Below, piece by piece: positions 15,145-23,819 of a stretch of 64,000 nt of DNA (position 1 is its first letter; each line of letters starts with the position of its first letter). The notes beneath the pieces were generated by a model. The model did no database searches, was not told the DNA's origin, and saw only the letters and a program-made list of their open reading frames with translations. This DNA comes from Ktedonobacter racemifer DSM 44963 (GTDB lineage Bacteria; Chloroflexota; Ktedonobacteria; Ktedonobacterales; Ktedonobacteraceae): assembly GCF_000178855.1 (NCBI RefSeq), contig NZ_ADVG01000004.1, positions 124,001 to 188,000 on the forward strand, written 5' to 3'. Made by a program: the position numbers and the translations under genes.

Positions 15145-16416
15145 CTAGGCCCACGTGCGCAGTAACACAGAAGCGTTCGCCCCTCCTATGCCACGCGCGT
15201 TAATGAGACAGCGATCAAGATGGTCAACGGAACGAGGAGTTTGCGGCACATAGTCCAGGTCGCACCCCGGTGCTGCCTGATCCAGGTGGAGCGTCGCAGG
15301 AAGCACCCGGTGCTGCATCGCAAGCAACGCAATCGCCATATCAACGGGGAATGCCGCCCCAAAGAGATTGCCAAAGGCAGATTTAGGTGTCGCGACCGGA
15401 ACACGCCTGACCGCCTCTCTCAATGCCAAGTGAATAGCACGCGTCTCAGAGACATCCTCATCGGGTACCGCGGATCCCGCTGCAAAGAGACAATCTACTT
15501 CATCAGCAGACGCATCGGCTCGCTGCATGGCCCGAGTCATAGCCGCCGCGTAACGCTCGCCGTCAGGGGCTGGTTGTACCGGATGATAACCATCATTGGT
15601 TGATGCCCAACCTGCCACCTCAGCCAGAATAGTGGCGCCGCGTTTCTCAGCATCTTCCGCGCGTTCGAGAATGAAAAAGGCTGCACCTTCACCCGCAACG
15701 AGCCCATCGTGCGCTTCATCAAATGGCCGATATGTCTCTGGAGAGCCAGTTACAGCTTTCTTTGACATGAGCCCTGAGGTTTCATAGCAGAGAGCGGCAT
15801 AGGGAGAGAATGGAGCCTCAGTTCCTCCAGCGAGCATAATATCTGCGCGTCCACGTTGGAGACAATCGGCGGCATGCATGATCGCAAGCGCGCCACTGGC
15901 CCGGTCGCTGAGAAAGGTACGCCCAATACCTTTGATGCCAAAATAAATAGACATATTGCCTTGCACTGCGGCCGGGAACCACGCTGTTGCCATGTGAGGA
16001 CTGACATCACGCGGCCCTAAAGCCCAGAGATGGCGCAATTCGCGTTCGGCAAACTCCCATCCGCCCAGGTTATTGCCAACCGTAATGCCGACACGATGGC
16101 TATGCTGCTCTTGTTGGGTCCATACAGGCTTTTTCCCGTCAGACAACAATCCTGCGTCCTGCAAAGCCAGGTATGCGCTAATCAAACCAAAAGTCGAAAA
16201 GCGGTCGATCTTGCGAATGAGGCGAGGGCTAAGATAGGCTTCCGGGCGAAAATCAAGCAGCTGCCCACCAACACGACACTGGATGTGTGATGTCTCAAAG
16301 GTTGTAAGCGGCTTCAATCCATTTTCGCCAGCTAGAAGCTTTTCCCAAAGAATCCCAGAGCCAATCCCATAGGGAGAGATAACCCCCATACCAGTGATAA
16401 CTATTCTTGCCATCAT
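15145..16416 (-). CDS. Chain-length factor (KS-beta) of type II PKS
   Basis: 423 residues of ketosynthase fold without the catalytic set. Where KS has T-A-C-A-A-G it reads S-D-R-A-S-G (Arg172 in place of Cys). The N-A-H-G-T-S-T motif is A-A-G-S-A-V-P, and the K-S-x-x-G-H motif is K-S-A-F-G-N. The residual thiolase fold (G-M-G-V-I-S-P-Y-G, G-G-T-E-A-P-F-S, G-E-G-A-A-F-F-I-L) is intact. It overlaps the KS-alpha gene by four bases, the usual stoichiometric coupling. It forms the heterodimer whose cavity sets chain length. Most chain-length factors have Gln at the Cys position; Arg is unusual. Confidence 0.9.
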   Translation of the reverse strand: MMARIVITGMGVISPYGIGSGILWEKLLAGENGLKPLTTFETSHIQCRVGGQLLDFRPEAYLSPRLIRKIDRFSTFGLISAYLALQDAGLLSDGKKPVWTQQEQHSHRVGITVGNNLGGWEFAERELRHLWALGPRDVSPHMATAWFPAAVQGNMSIYFGIKGIGRTFLSDRASGALAIMHAADCLQRGRADIMLAGGTEAPFSPYAALCYETSGLMSKKAVTGSPETYRPFDEAHDGLVAGEGAAFFILERAEDAEKRGATILAEVAGWASTNDGYHPVQPAPDGERYAAAMTRAMQRADASADEVDCLFAAGSAVPDEDVSETRAIHLALREAVRRVPVATPKSAFGNLFGAAFPVDMAIALLAMQHRVLPATLHLDQAAPGCDLDYVPQTPRSVDHLDRCLINARGIGGANASVLLRTWA

Positions 16417-17690
16417 TCTTCCCTTGTTGAGTAGGACTCGAGGACCATAGCCGCATGCAAGCCAGAAAAACCACTTGCTGTCGTCAACATACGTTGAACA
16501 TCATGCGACCGAGCATGGTTTGGAACGTAGTCCAGATCACAACGCGGATCTGGATTCACAAGATTAATCGTTGGGTGAATACGTTGTGTCTGCATACTCA
16601 TTGCGCATGCCACAACTTCTACGGCACTGGCGGCGGCTAGCGCATGTCCTACCATTGATTTTGTTGAGTTGACAGGAATTGTCAGGGCTTGTTGCCCCAA
16701 TGACGTTTTCAGGGCCAGGCTCTCAAAAAAATCATTTTGCGGAGTGGATGTTCCGTGTGCATTCACAAAATCTATCGCCTCAGGCTCTACGTTGGCTTTG
16801 CCTAATGCCCCCGTAATGGCACGTGCAAGGTCACGACCTTCCGGTGACATATCAGTCATGTGAACAGCATGCTCGGTAACGTCACAACCCAAAATCTCAG
16901 CATAGATTGGCGCGTTCCGAGCAAGAGCGTGTTCTAGTTCCTCAAGCACCACAATACCACAGCCTTCTGAGAGCACGAAGCCATCGCGATCAACACTAAA
17001 TGGGCGTGACGCGGTTGTCGGGTCAGAATGATGTGAAAGACAATTAATAATGTCAAACGCGGCAATAGTGATAGGAGTGATGGGTGCTTCAGATGCACCA
17101 GCGATCATAACGTCGTGATCTCCGTACGCAATGCTCTCATAGGCATAACTGATTGCATCGAGACCAGCGATACACCCGGTTGATAAAGTGGCACATTCAC
17201 CTTGCAAACCATAGCGTGAGCCGACAGCCAGAGCGGCGGAGTTGCCCATTGCCGCGGAATAGAGGAAAGGGGAAATCCCTTCTGAATGAAAAGCTTCCTT
17301 GCCCCCATTCGTAGATTTCGTAAATTCAAGATCAAGGGTCTGTGTGCCACAAATGGCAGTCGCCAGCGTCACGCCAACGCGTGATACATCCCATGTATCC
17401 TGGTCCAAATGTGCATCAAGAAATGCTTGATGAACCGCAGCAAAGGCAAATTGGATAAAACGGTCAGCCGAATGATAGGCAGTGGGGACGTGGTGGGTTA
17501 CTGGATCAAAGCCCGTAACTTCACACACCGCCTGCGCACCAAATTCATGATGTCCAAAGAGCGGGGAGCAAGTCACCCTATCCAACGCTACCGCTCCCGA
17601 GACTCCATCCAGCAAATTTTGCCAGAATGCTTCTTTGCCAATACCAGCAGGTGAAACCACTCCCAATCCAGAGATAACGACACGGCGCAT
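16413..17690 (-). CDS. Beta-ketoacyl synthase alpha (KS-alpha) of type II PKS
   Basis: 425 residues with complete catalysis: Cys173 in L-S-T-G-C-I-A-G, His312 in N-A-H-G-T-S-T and His349 in K-S-M-V-G-H. It condenses malonyl-ACP units together with the chain-length factor. The start ATG shares one base with the stop of the methyltransferase gene (TAATG) and the end overlaps the CLF gene by four bases, so the three are tightly coupled. The tandem order KS-alpha/CLF/ACP is the hallmark of aromatic type II polyketide clusters and separates it from fatty-acid FabF. Confidence 0.92.
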   Translation of the reverse strand: MRRVVISGLGVVSPAGIGKEAFWQNLLDGVSGAVALDRVTCSPLFGHHEFGAQAVCEVTGFDPVTHHVPTAYHSADRFIQFAFAAVHQAFLDAHLDQDTWDVSRVGVTLATAICGTQTLDLEFTKSTNGGKEAFHSEGISPFLYSAAMGNSAALAVGSRYGLQGECATLSTGCIAGLDAISYAYESIAYGDHDVMIAGASEAPITPITIAAFDIINCLSHHSDPTTASRPFSVDRDGFVLSEGCGIVVLEELEHALARNAPIYAEILGCDVTEHAVHMTDMSPEGRDLARAITGALGKANVEPEAIDFVNAHGTSTPQNDFFESLALKTSLGQQALTIPVNSTKSMVGHALAAASAVEVVACAMSMQTQRIHPTINLVNPDPRCDLDYVPNHARSHDVQRMLTTASGFSGLHAAMVLESYSTREE

Positions 17691-18730
17691 TATAAGCTCT
17701 CCTCTTTATGCGCAACGACCACTGGAAATGGTCCGGCAACATGAAATCGCTGTGCATCCTGCAGCCCAATCTCGATCAACCAGTGCATAATCTCGTCTAC
17801 GGTCCGTATACGGCCCTGGGCGGTATTTACGAGCATTGAAAGATCGAGCGTGATCGCAGGAGGAGGCCCATTACGATCGTCTGAATAAAATACATCTGCA
17901 ACGAGGAGTGTGCCCCCGGGGCGCAAACTCTGCATCAGCCTGGTAAGCAGGGCTTTTGCGCGTTCGTCACCAATGAAACGATAGATGTGTCCGCAAAGAA
18001 TCAGATCATATGCAAGAGGGGGAAACGCAAAGGTTTCCATGTCCGCCTCAATCCAGGTGTATCGATGCTCCAGTCCCTGTGCAAGGATGTGTTGCTTTCC
18101 CTCAGCAACGACCTCGGAAAGGTCAAGGGCTGTTACACAAGCATTGGGGTATTGCATGGCGAATGCGGCGCTCCATGGGCCACTTCCTGCGCCAACATCA
18201 AGTACCTGTAACGGTGCATCCTTCGGCCTTCTCAAAGGGAGGTCGGCCGCTGTGCGACTGGCAATTGGGAAAACGAGAGGGAAAAGATCGACGACACGCG
18301 GGGCGAAAAATGCCTCCGCTGTCGTTTGATCGCCCAAATCGCGATATGGTGCCGCCATGCGCATGGTCCGGTCGAGTTCAAACCATGCCGGTACATAGTC
18401 GACCATAGCCAGGGTATCACCGCCAAGATAAGAGGATTTCCCCTCGACCAGAAAAAGGTTGGCAATAGGGGTTAAACGGTAGGTGTCGCCTTCTCTTTTT
18501 ACTAGTTCTAGCCCTTCCAAGCCCTTCAAGAGACGTTCCAGTGGTTCTTGATGAGTGCCAGTAAGAGAAGCCAGCTCAACAGATGTGAGCGCCTTCTCAG
18601 CAAGGTGGGTAAAAACGCGAAGTCGCACTGAAGCCACTAACATGGCTGTACGAGCAAAAGCATAATTCATATCGAGAATCATTTGCGGAAGAAGCTTTTG
18701 CTCTTTATGACCAGATAGAGAAGCGGTCAT
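17690..18730 (-). CDS. O-methyltransferase (dimerising, class I SAM)
   Basis: 346 residues. The N-terminal winged-helix dimerisation domain (L-R-V-F-T-H-L-A-E-K-A-L-T-S-V-E-L-A) precedes a SAM domain with V-L-D-V-G-A-G-S-G (about 174-182), A-L-D-L-S-E-V and L-R-P-G-G-T-L-L-V-A-D. This is the architecture of polyketide O-methyltransferases such as TcmO/DnrK and of hydroxyneurosporene-type enzymes. It is the first gene of the polyketide operon; TCCTCC (complement of the Shine-Dalgarno) lies at 18741-18746, ten bases from the ATG. It is expected to methylate a phenol of the aromatic product. Confidence 0.82.
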   Translation of the reverse strand: MTASLSGHKEQKLLPQMILDMNYAFARTAMLVASVRLRVFTHLAEKALTSVELASLTGTHQEPLERLLKGLEGLELVKREGDTYRLTPIANLFLVEGKSSYLGGDTLAMVDYVPAWFELDRTMRMAAPYRDLGDQTTAEAFFAPRVVDLFPLVFPIASRTAADLPLRRPKDAPLQVLDVGAGSGPWSAAFAMQYPNACVTALDLSEVVAEGKQHILAQGLEHRYTWIEADMETFAFPPLAYDLILCGHIYRFIGDERAKALLTRLMQSLRPGGTLLVADVFYSDDRNGPPPAITLDLSMLVNTAQGRIRTVDEIMHWLIEIGLQDAQRFHVAGPFPVVVAHKEESL

Positions 18731-18740
18731 AGAATATTAT

Positions 18741-18794
18741 TCCTCCTCATGAGGAGACATAGGTATATAATTTACTGCCCAAAGAGGGCAGTAA
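18741..18794 (-). promoter_or_regulatory. Palindrome and hairpin in the polyketide operon leader
   Basis: The 14-bp palindrome CTCCTCATGAGGAG (18743-18756) contains the ribosome binding site of the first polyketide gene. Immediately upstream, TTACTGCCC-aaaga-GGGCAGTAA (18772-18794) forms a perfect 9-bp stem. These are candidates for an operator or an RNA structure that hides the ribosome site. The AT-rich interval 18795-19392 between the two divergent genes holds no gene; ACTTATAAGT (19290-19299) and related ACTTAT motifs, and a TTGACA at 19264, suggest the promoter of the MFS gene. Confidence 0.45.
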
Positions 18795-19392
18795 CAGATA
18801 CACTGCTTGGTAAATATGCTCCATTATACAAGGAGCATACCTGATATATTTGCAGGATACGAGCATGCTAATTGAAATTTTCAATATAACTCCTAAATAG
18901 TAGCAATTACTACTTTCTATGAAGAAAAGGAGGGAGAGTATTTATCAGGGAATAAGCATTCCTGATAGACTCCTTCCCCAATAGGATAAAAACTCTTTTA
19001 GCTGCCTACCAAGCGTAACCTTTAGTTCAAAATAACAGATCTACATGCCATCTGTCAAGCGTATAAGCTATTTGTATCTTATGTGGTATATAATGTAGAA
19101 TAGTCTTGAAATTTATAAATAAACTTTCAGGCAAATTGACACAATATGAATCGCTTTAAAGCAAATTGTTAACTCTAAGCACTTATTAATTCCAGAGAAT
19201 TTCAAAAGAATTTATAAATCAGGTCAACTTATTTTGCTATTTTCTTCAGTAAAAGCAATGCCGTTGACATATACTTATACTACATTGGTACTTATAAGTA
19301 ACAATAAATTGACTTATAGCTCCGCAAGCACTATCTTCTTGTTATAAGAAGATGAGATGATTGTTTAAAATGGAATTAGAGGGGCCTTACGG

Positions 19393-20850
19393 TTGAGTAG
19401 AAATACTGAAAAATACAAGGTCACAGCAAAATCTAGACCTCGAAGAAAATACAAACAACTAGTACAGCAAAAAACTAGTAATCAATTGAAGACGAAGGTA
19501 CAAACTATCCAGACTCTACCTGGAGCAAAACAGGAGTACCTTACACGCGCTAAATCTCAGACGCTAGCTAAATCTCAGACACTGATAAAACAGCCCACAC
19601 CCAAAGAGCACCTGGTCGTCTCTAAACCTTCGCTACGAAATGGTCGTCAAATAGCATGGCGGCTCATTGCCATTTGCATAGCCCCGATAGCAGTCTGTGT
19701 CAACTTTACTAATTATGGGCCACTTATACCAGTGTTACAAAATGAGCTACACATCAATAGTGGTCAGATTGGGCTTTTTTCGACGTTGCTCTTTCTGGGT
19801 ATTGCTCTCACAAATATTCCTGGCGGCCTCCTGGCGGATCTCTTTGGGTCACGCTTAACCATGCTTGGCTCACTCATACTTGTTAGCGCTGGTTCGCTAC
19901 TCTTTCCGTTAATCCCTAATTTTACATGGATGGTGGTTTGCCGGGCTATGATTGGCTTAGGAGCTGGCGCAGCGTTGGTGGCTGGCTCCCATGCCACATC
20001 AGAGTTAGGACGGTATGAAGCTTTAGGTCAGGGATTGAATGGAGGAGTGGCACAACTAGGAGCGGGGCTTGGACTCTTCGTCACGCCACAACTGTTAGGA
20101 CCTCTTGGTTGGCAAGGTGCACTATTCGTCAGCGGAGGTCTGGGTATTCTGGCTTTCGTGGTATGGCTCTTTGTTCCGTCAAATAAATCTGATCATATTG
20201 GAGAAGCACACCAGCAAGCCAATCCTGTGACGGGTATTCGCTCGCCTGCTATTTGGGCGCTAGGCCTCGCAAATATGGGTACGTTCGGCCTGGGGAACGC
20301 TATTACGGCCTGGCTTGCCATATATTTTACGACTAAGTACAATTTACCTCTCGTACTCGCAGCAGGATTTGGCTCAATCGGCTTATTCGCAGGCATTGTC
20401 TTCCGGCCCTTGGGAGGTTTATTGCTAGCGCGCACTCGTCAGCCACTGCACTTCATTCGAGCGGGAACAATTATGGCCTTTCTTGGCTTAGGTGTCCTGG
20501 CACTACCAATCGCTTCTCTTCCCCTTGCTTGCATCGGCTTACTTCTGCTCGCACTAGGCACAACACTGCCCTACGCCGCGATTTTTAGTACCGCATCGGC
20601 TATTGGGAAAACAAGCCCCATAGGTTCAGGCGTTGCCCAGGGCCTAATAGCAATATTAGCATCACCAGTAGCAATTGCAGGCCCGCCTATTATTGGGTTA
20701 CTCCTTGAGGAGCAAAAAAATAACTTTACCCTCGCCTTCGGGGTCATTGCCGCCACTTTTTCGATAATTGCTGTCATTGCCTCCATGCAACTAAAAGCCC
20801 CAAACAGGCGCATAAAGCATAGTAAGTTATTAATGCCCAGATATCAGTGA
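19393..20850 (+). CDS. MFS transporter, probable exporter beside the polyketide cluster
   Basis: 485 residues starting at TTG 19393. The first ~80 residues are hydrophilic, very basic and Gln/Thr-rich, with an internal repeat (A-K-S-Q-T-L twice), which is unusual for the family. Twelve hydrophobic helices follow, with the motif-A-like loop G-G-L-L-A-D-L-F-G-S-R between helices 2 and 3, and G-A-G-A-A-L in helix 4. It resembles the CynX/NimT and nitrate/nitrite-type branch. It is transcribed divergently from the polyketide operon across a 660-bp AT-rich interval, so export of the product is plausible. Substrate not known. Confidence 0.75.
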   Translation: MSRNTEKYKVTAKSRPRRKYKQLVQQKTSNQLKTKVQTIQTLPGAKQEYLTRAKSQTLAKSQTLIKQPTPKEHLVVSKPSLRNGRQIAWRLIAICIAPIAVCVNFTNYGPLIPVLQNELHINSGQIGLFSTLLFLGIALTNIPGGLLADLFGSRLTMLGSLILVSAGSLLFPLIPNFTWMVVCRAMIGLGAGAALVAGSHATSELGRYEALGQGLNGGVAQLGAGLGLFVTPQLLGPLGWQGALFVSGGLGILAFVVWLFVPSNKSDHIGEAHQQANPVTGIRSPAIWALGLANMGTFGLGNAITAWLAIYFTTKYNLPLVLAAGFGSIGLFAGIVFRPLGGLLLARTRQPLHFIRAGTIMAFLGLGVLALPIASLPLACIGLLLLALGTTLPYAAIFSTASAIGKTSPIGSGVAQGLIAILASPVAIAGPPIIGLLLEEQKNNFTLAFGVIAATFSIIAVIASMQLKAPNRRIKHSKLLMPRYQ

Positions 20851-20941
20851 ACTACCACTGAGCTGAAGACTCAGCGGCTTCTTCGGAATTCGTCGGGTCT
20901 GCGGTTTGGCAGCTTTTTCGGAAGCTCAAGTTCACCAGACT

Positions 20942-21035
20942 CCTCATCAGAAATGATGAGACCGAAGGAGCGGCGTTCATCCACGAGGCTGAAGACCTCG
21001 TGGTTTTCTCGCCGCTCCCCGTATAAAAATTTATA
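20942..21035 (+). terminator. Cluster of three hairpins after the MFS gene
   Basis: In order: CTCATC/GATGAG (20943-20960); a long stem GGAGCGGCG/CGCCGCTCC (20967-20975 with 21010-21018) enclosing CCACGAG/CTCGTGG; and GTATAAAAATTTATAC (21020-21035). The large nested stem lies about 120 bases after the stop and would stop transcription. Its form also recalls right ends of IS200/IS605 elements. Confidence 0.5.
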
Positions 21036-21092
21036 CTCAAGCCTACTTTTTTTGACCTGTCAAGCCTAGTTTGGTATTATAATACTGGCAAA

Positions 21093-21317
21093 GCAAGAGA
21101 GGAGTTACATGCAAGGGCTATTGCATATCTAGTTGGCGATAGAAGGTGTTCATATTGAAATGAAAAAGAAGTCCAGTCTGAAATTCGAGAGCTCATCTCT
21201 CCATTCTTAGATTTGATCGACGATGTCCATGTACTCTGCCTATCCAAATATTCAAGGCAATTATTGCATCGCCGCATTCATAAATATGAATCCTTCTATT
21301 CAAAGTATTTCCCGTAA
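21093..21317 (+). pseudogene. Decayed small gene with in-frame TGA
   Basis: One frame reads A-R-E-E-L-H-A-R-A-I-A-Y-L-V-G-D-R-R-C-S-Y, a TGA, then E-V-Q-S-E-I-R-E-L-I-S-P-F-L-D-L-I-D-D-V-H-V-L-C-L and R-Q-L-L-H-R-R-I-H-K-Y to a TAA. The amphipathic, charge-balanced composition on both sides of the stop looks like real protein. No start or family was recognised. Confidence 0.3.
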
Positions 21318-21350
21318 TTTTGTCGCTCTTAGTATTGGAGGTTAAACCTC

Positions 21351-22544
21351 GTGAGTAGAGATTTCTTCACGGCTCATAAGGATCAGTTCCCTTATGACAA
21401 TCAAAACAATGCAGGCGGGCAATCAACGGTATCAGTGATTGCCCAGACTGTTGAGAAGGATGTAAGTCCTTTACGATGGTGGTATCGCTTCACCGCTCCC
21501 AAACCAGCACCTGCAAATGCTACCCTCCAGCAACGAGATATATCTCGTCGTGGCAGACTCACCAGCGCAACCCTGCTTGTGGTTATTCTCTTGGTTCTAG
21601 CAGCGGAGCCCACAGCTATCTTTGGAACAAATAAGGCCTTAGCTTTTATTTTGCTTATTCCCGTGTTCATTGATATCGTTGCGCTGATTTTTAATAGAGC
21701 AGGGAAAATTACTACTGCCGGAATTCTGGTCATTATCGGCATTGAGGTAGGACTCGTTCTCTCAATTCTTGGACCAGCTCTTGGCTCAGGGGGACTGACA
21801 ACCTACGCATTACCACAATATGACCTGCTGGTACAGGCTGAGTTTGTAGCTGTCACATTGTTACCCCCAGCCACCGTATTTTTGATGCTTTTCCTTCACA
21901 GTGCTTTTATCGTTGCTACTATCGAACTCCTACCACATACTAACGAGTTCGCTGCCGTTTTGGCAGCTAATCATTACGATATGTTGCTGCGTCCTATTAC
22001 GTTGCAAATCATCGTGGCTATTGTGACCTATCTATGGGTAACAAGCGCAAATTATGCCATCAAACGAGCGGATCGTGCAGAAGTTATCGCGGAGTTAGAG
22101 CGCCGCGAGGTAGAGCGACAGCAGCAAGAAATTGCGCTAAAACAGCAGTTGGATGAGGGAATTCAGCAAATTTTGCAAACGCATGTGGAAGTAGCTAATG
22201 GTAATTTCTCCGCGCGCACACCATTGAAGCGGGGGAACGTTCTCTGGGCGATTGGCTCCTCGCTCAATAACTTATTAGCACGACTACAGAGCTTGAGCCA
22301 AGCGGAAAACGAGCTCCAGCGCGCCAGAGCTGAAACAGCACGTCTGGTGGAAGCTATCCAAAAAGCCAAGTATGGTCAGCCTATTAGATTTAACCGCACA
22401 GGAACACACCTGGACCCACTTATTTTGGAGCTTATGAGCAGCACATCTCTTTCTAACCCGGTCAAAAACAACCAACCGGCTCCCGCGCAGGAGAAATCTC
22501 CACAACAGCCTAAAGCAAACGTAGAGAGGAAAAATTATCGCTAA
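21351..22544 (+). CDS. Membrane protein with HAMP-like coiled-coil region
   Basis: 397 residues from GTG 21351, with GGAGG ten bases ahead. A hydrophilic N-terminus (~70) is followed by six hydrophobic segments (about 75-95, 98-118, 125-150, 165-180, 182-200, 220-235). Then comes an Arg/Glu/Gln-rich coiled coil (A-E-V-I-A-E-L-E-R-R-E-V-E-R-Q-Q-Q-E), and a part that looks like a HAMP/linker module (V-E-V-A-N-G-N-F-S-A-R, L-N-N-L-L-A-R-L-Q-S-L). The tail is Pro/Gln/Lys rich and disordered. No kinase, cyclase or receiver output domain is present, so it may be a sensory adaptor. Function not known. Confidence 0.6.
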   Translation: MSRDFFTAHKDQFPYDNQNNAGGQSTVSVIAQTVEKDVSPLRWWYRFTAPKPAPANATLQQRDISRRGRLTSATLLVVILLVLAAEPTAIFGTNKALAFILLIPVFIDIVALIFNRAGKITTAGILVIIGIEVGLVLSILGPALGSGGLTTYALPQYDLLVQAEFVAVTLLPPATVFLMLFLHSAFIVATIELLPHTNEFAAVLAANHYDMLLRPITLQIIVAIVTYLWVTSANYAIKRADRAEVIAELERREVERQQQEIALKQQLDEGIQQILQTHVEVANGNFSARTPLKRGNVLWAIGSSLNNLLARLQSLSQAENELQRARAETARLVEAIQKAKYGQPIRFNRTGTHLDPLILELMSSTSLSNPVKNNQPAPAQEKSPQQPKANVERKNYR

Positions 22545-22568
22545 ATAGCCACGTAGAATGACATAAAA

Positions 22569-22604
22569 TGTGGCTGGGTGCACTTCGAGAAGTATTCAGC
22601 CACA
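22569..22604. terminator. Hairpin between convergent genes
   Basis: TGTGGCTG (22569-22576) pairs with CAGCCACA (22597-22604), with an inner ACTT/AAGT stem. It sits 25 bases after the membrane-protein gene and 54 bases before the end of the convergent pentapeptide gene, so it probably ends both transcripts. Confidence 0.5.
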
Positions 22605-22657
22605 CTACAGTCATAAATACATATCTTCTCCCAAAAATCCCTAGTGTGCAAGGGCGC

Positions 22658-23119
22658 TTAATCACCGCCACCAAAGATACGCCTAAGACCTGATCGCCTT
22701 TTTACATTGTCAAGTATAGCTCCATCTAAGTTAGCAGCATCAAGAATTGTCTCTCGCATATCTGCTCTGGTAAGATTCGCTGCTTGCAAATTGGCAAAAC
22801 TAAAATTAGCTTGTCTCAAATCGGCATCCGTGACATCAGCGCCGGTCAGATTCGCGTTACTGAGATCTGCAGCCGTCAAATTAGCGGAGCGAAGAATTGA
22901 GATACTGAGATTAGCATCTTTCAAGTTGGCACCTTCGAGGTTCGCAGAAATAAGGTTGGCAAAGCTCAGGTTAACCTGACTAAGATTAGCCCCTTTCAAA
23001 TCCACCCGGCTGAGATTAGCTTTGCTCAAATCAGGTTGTATCTTTGGGTTTGCCTGTCTCCACTGATTCCAGTAGTTCGTTCCCTGTTTGAGAACATAAA
23101 GATGTTCCTGGCGTGCCAT
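22658..23119 (-). CDS. Pentapeptide-repeat protein
   Basis: 153 residues. After ~28 residues a run of about twenty A(D/N)LXX repeats (A-N-L-S-R, V-D-L-K-G, A-N-L-S-Q, V-N-L-S-F ... A-N-L-D-G) fills the chain to residue ~140 and should fold as a right-handed quadrilateral beta-helix. No membrane segment. Some family members mimic DNA and protect gyrase, but nothing here shows that. ATG 23119 is preceded by AAAGGAGC. Confidence 0.85.
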   Translation of the reverse strand: MARQEHLYVLKQGTNYWNQWRQANPKIQPDLSKANLSRVDLKGANLSQVNLSFANLISANLEGANLKDANLSISILRSANLTAADLSNANLTGADVTDADLRQANFSFANLQAANLTRADMRETILDAANLDGAILDNVKRRSGLRRIFGGGD

Positions 23120-23819
23120 TTCTTTGCTCCTTTACCCAGGTATGTTAGCAAAATATGAGGAAGAATCAGGCAACGAAAATAATAAAGGTACGATAGCAGC
23201 TAGATTAGAAAGTTAGTATATAATTTACTTTCCTAAGCAATTCCAAAATTTCCCTTTTAGCTGCTATTACCTATCCTATCAGGTAACACGTTTTTCGATG
23301 AAATACACACAAGTTTGTTTCTTCTGCTTATCAATTCGAAATAAGAAAATTTTAGAGAAACATTAACAATTAATGCAAAAGGATAAAACAGAAGATAAAA
23401 ATTGGAATGCTCTCATCAATGCCTAACCTCAGAATCTTGCGTTACGTCATAACGATCATGTTAGGAAACTTGGTGCTTTCTGTCAAGAAACTCTACAAAA
23501 TAGCTACTCATGGCCATCAGCTCCCAATTTATAATCGTAGCCAAAATTGTTACCTTTTTGTAACATCTAAGTAAAAACGCAGAATATATGTTACACTCAA
23601 AACGCCCATATTGATGGGTTTTAACTTATTGGAACCAGTATCACCTTAGTATGTTGTTTTAATTGTGGTAGTAATACTTGATGCTTTCTATACTTCACCA
23701 CTAGCCTGCTCTGTTCCTCAATTAAAGCAACAACAATCTTTGGAGACCTGGAGCAATTACCCTACGCAATCGATCCAATATGTGCTTATTTTGTTCATCA
23801 CGACAAGGAGTTCTTTTCT
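23120..23819. other. AT-rich divergent intergenic region, no gene seen
   Basis: About 700 bases between the divergent pentapeptide and oxidoreductase genes. It is AT-rich with stops in all frames and presumably holds both promoters. I see no convincing repeat, RNA gene or operator. Confidence 0.4.

Noticed and set aside
22658..23119. Repeated TTAGC/AAATT pattern on the plus strand read as a CRISPR-like array
   Set aside because: It is the complement of pentapeptide-coding repeats with 15-bp periodicity and no spacers.
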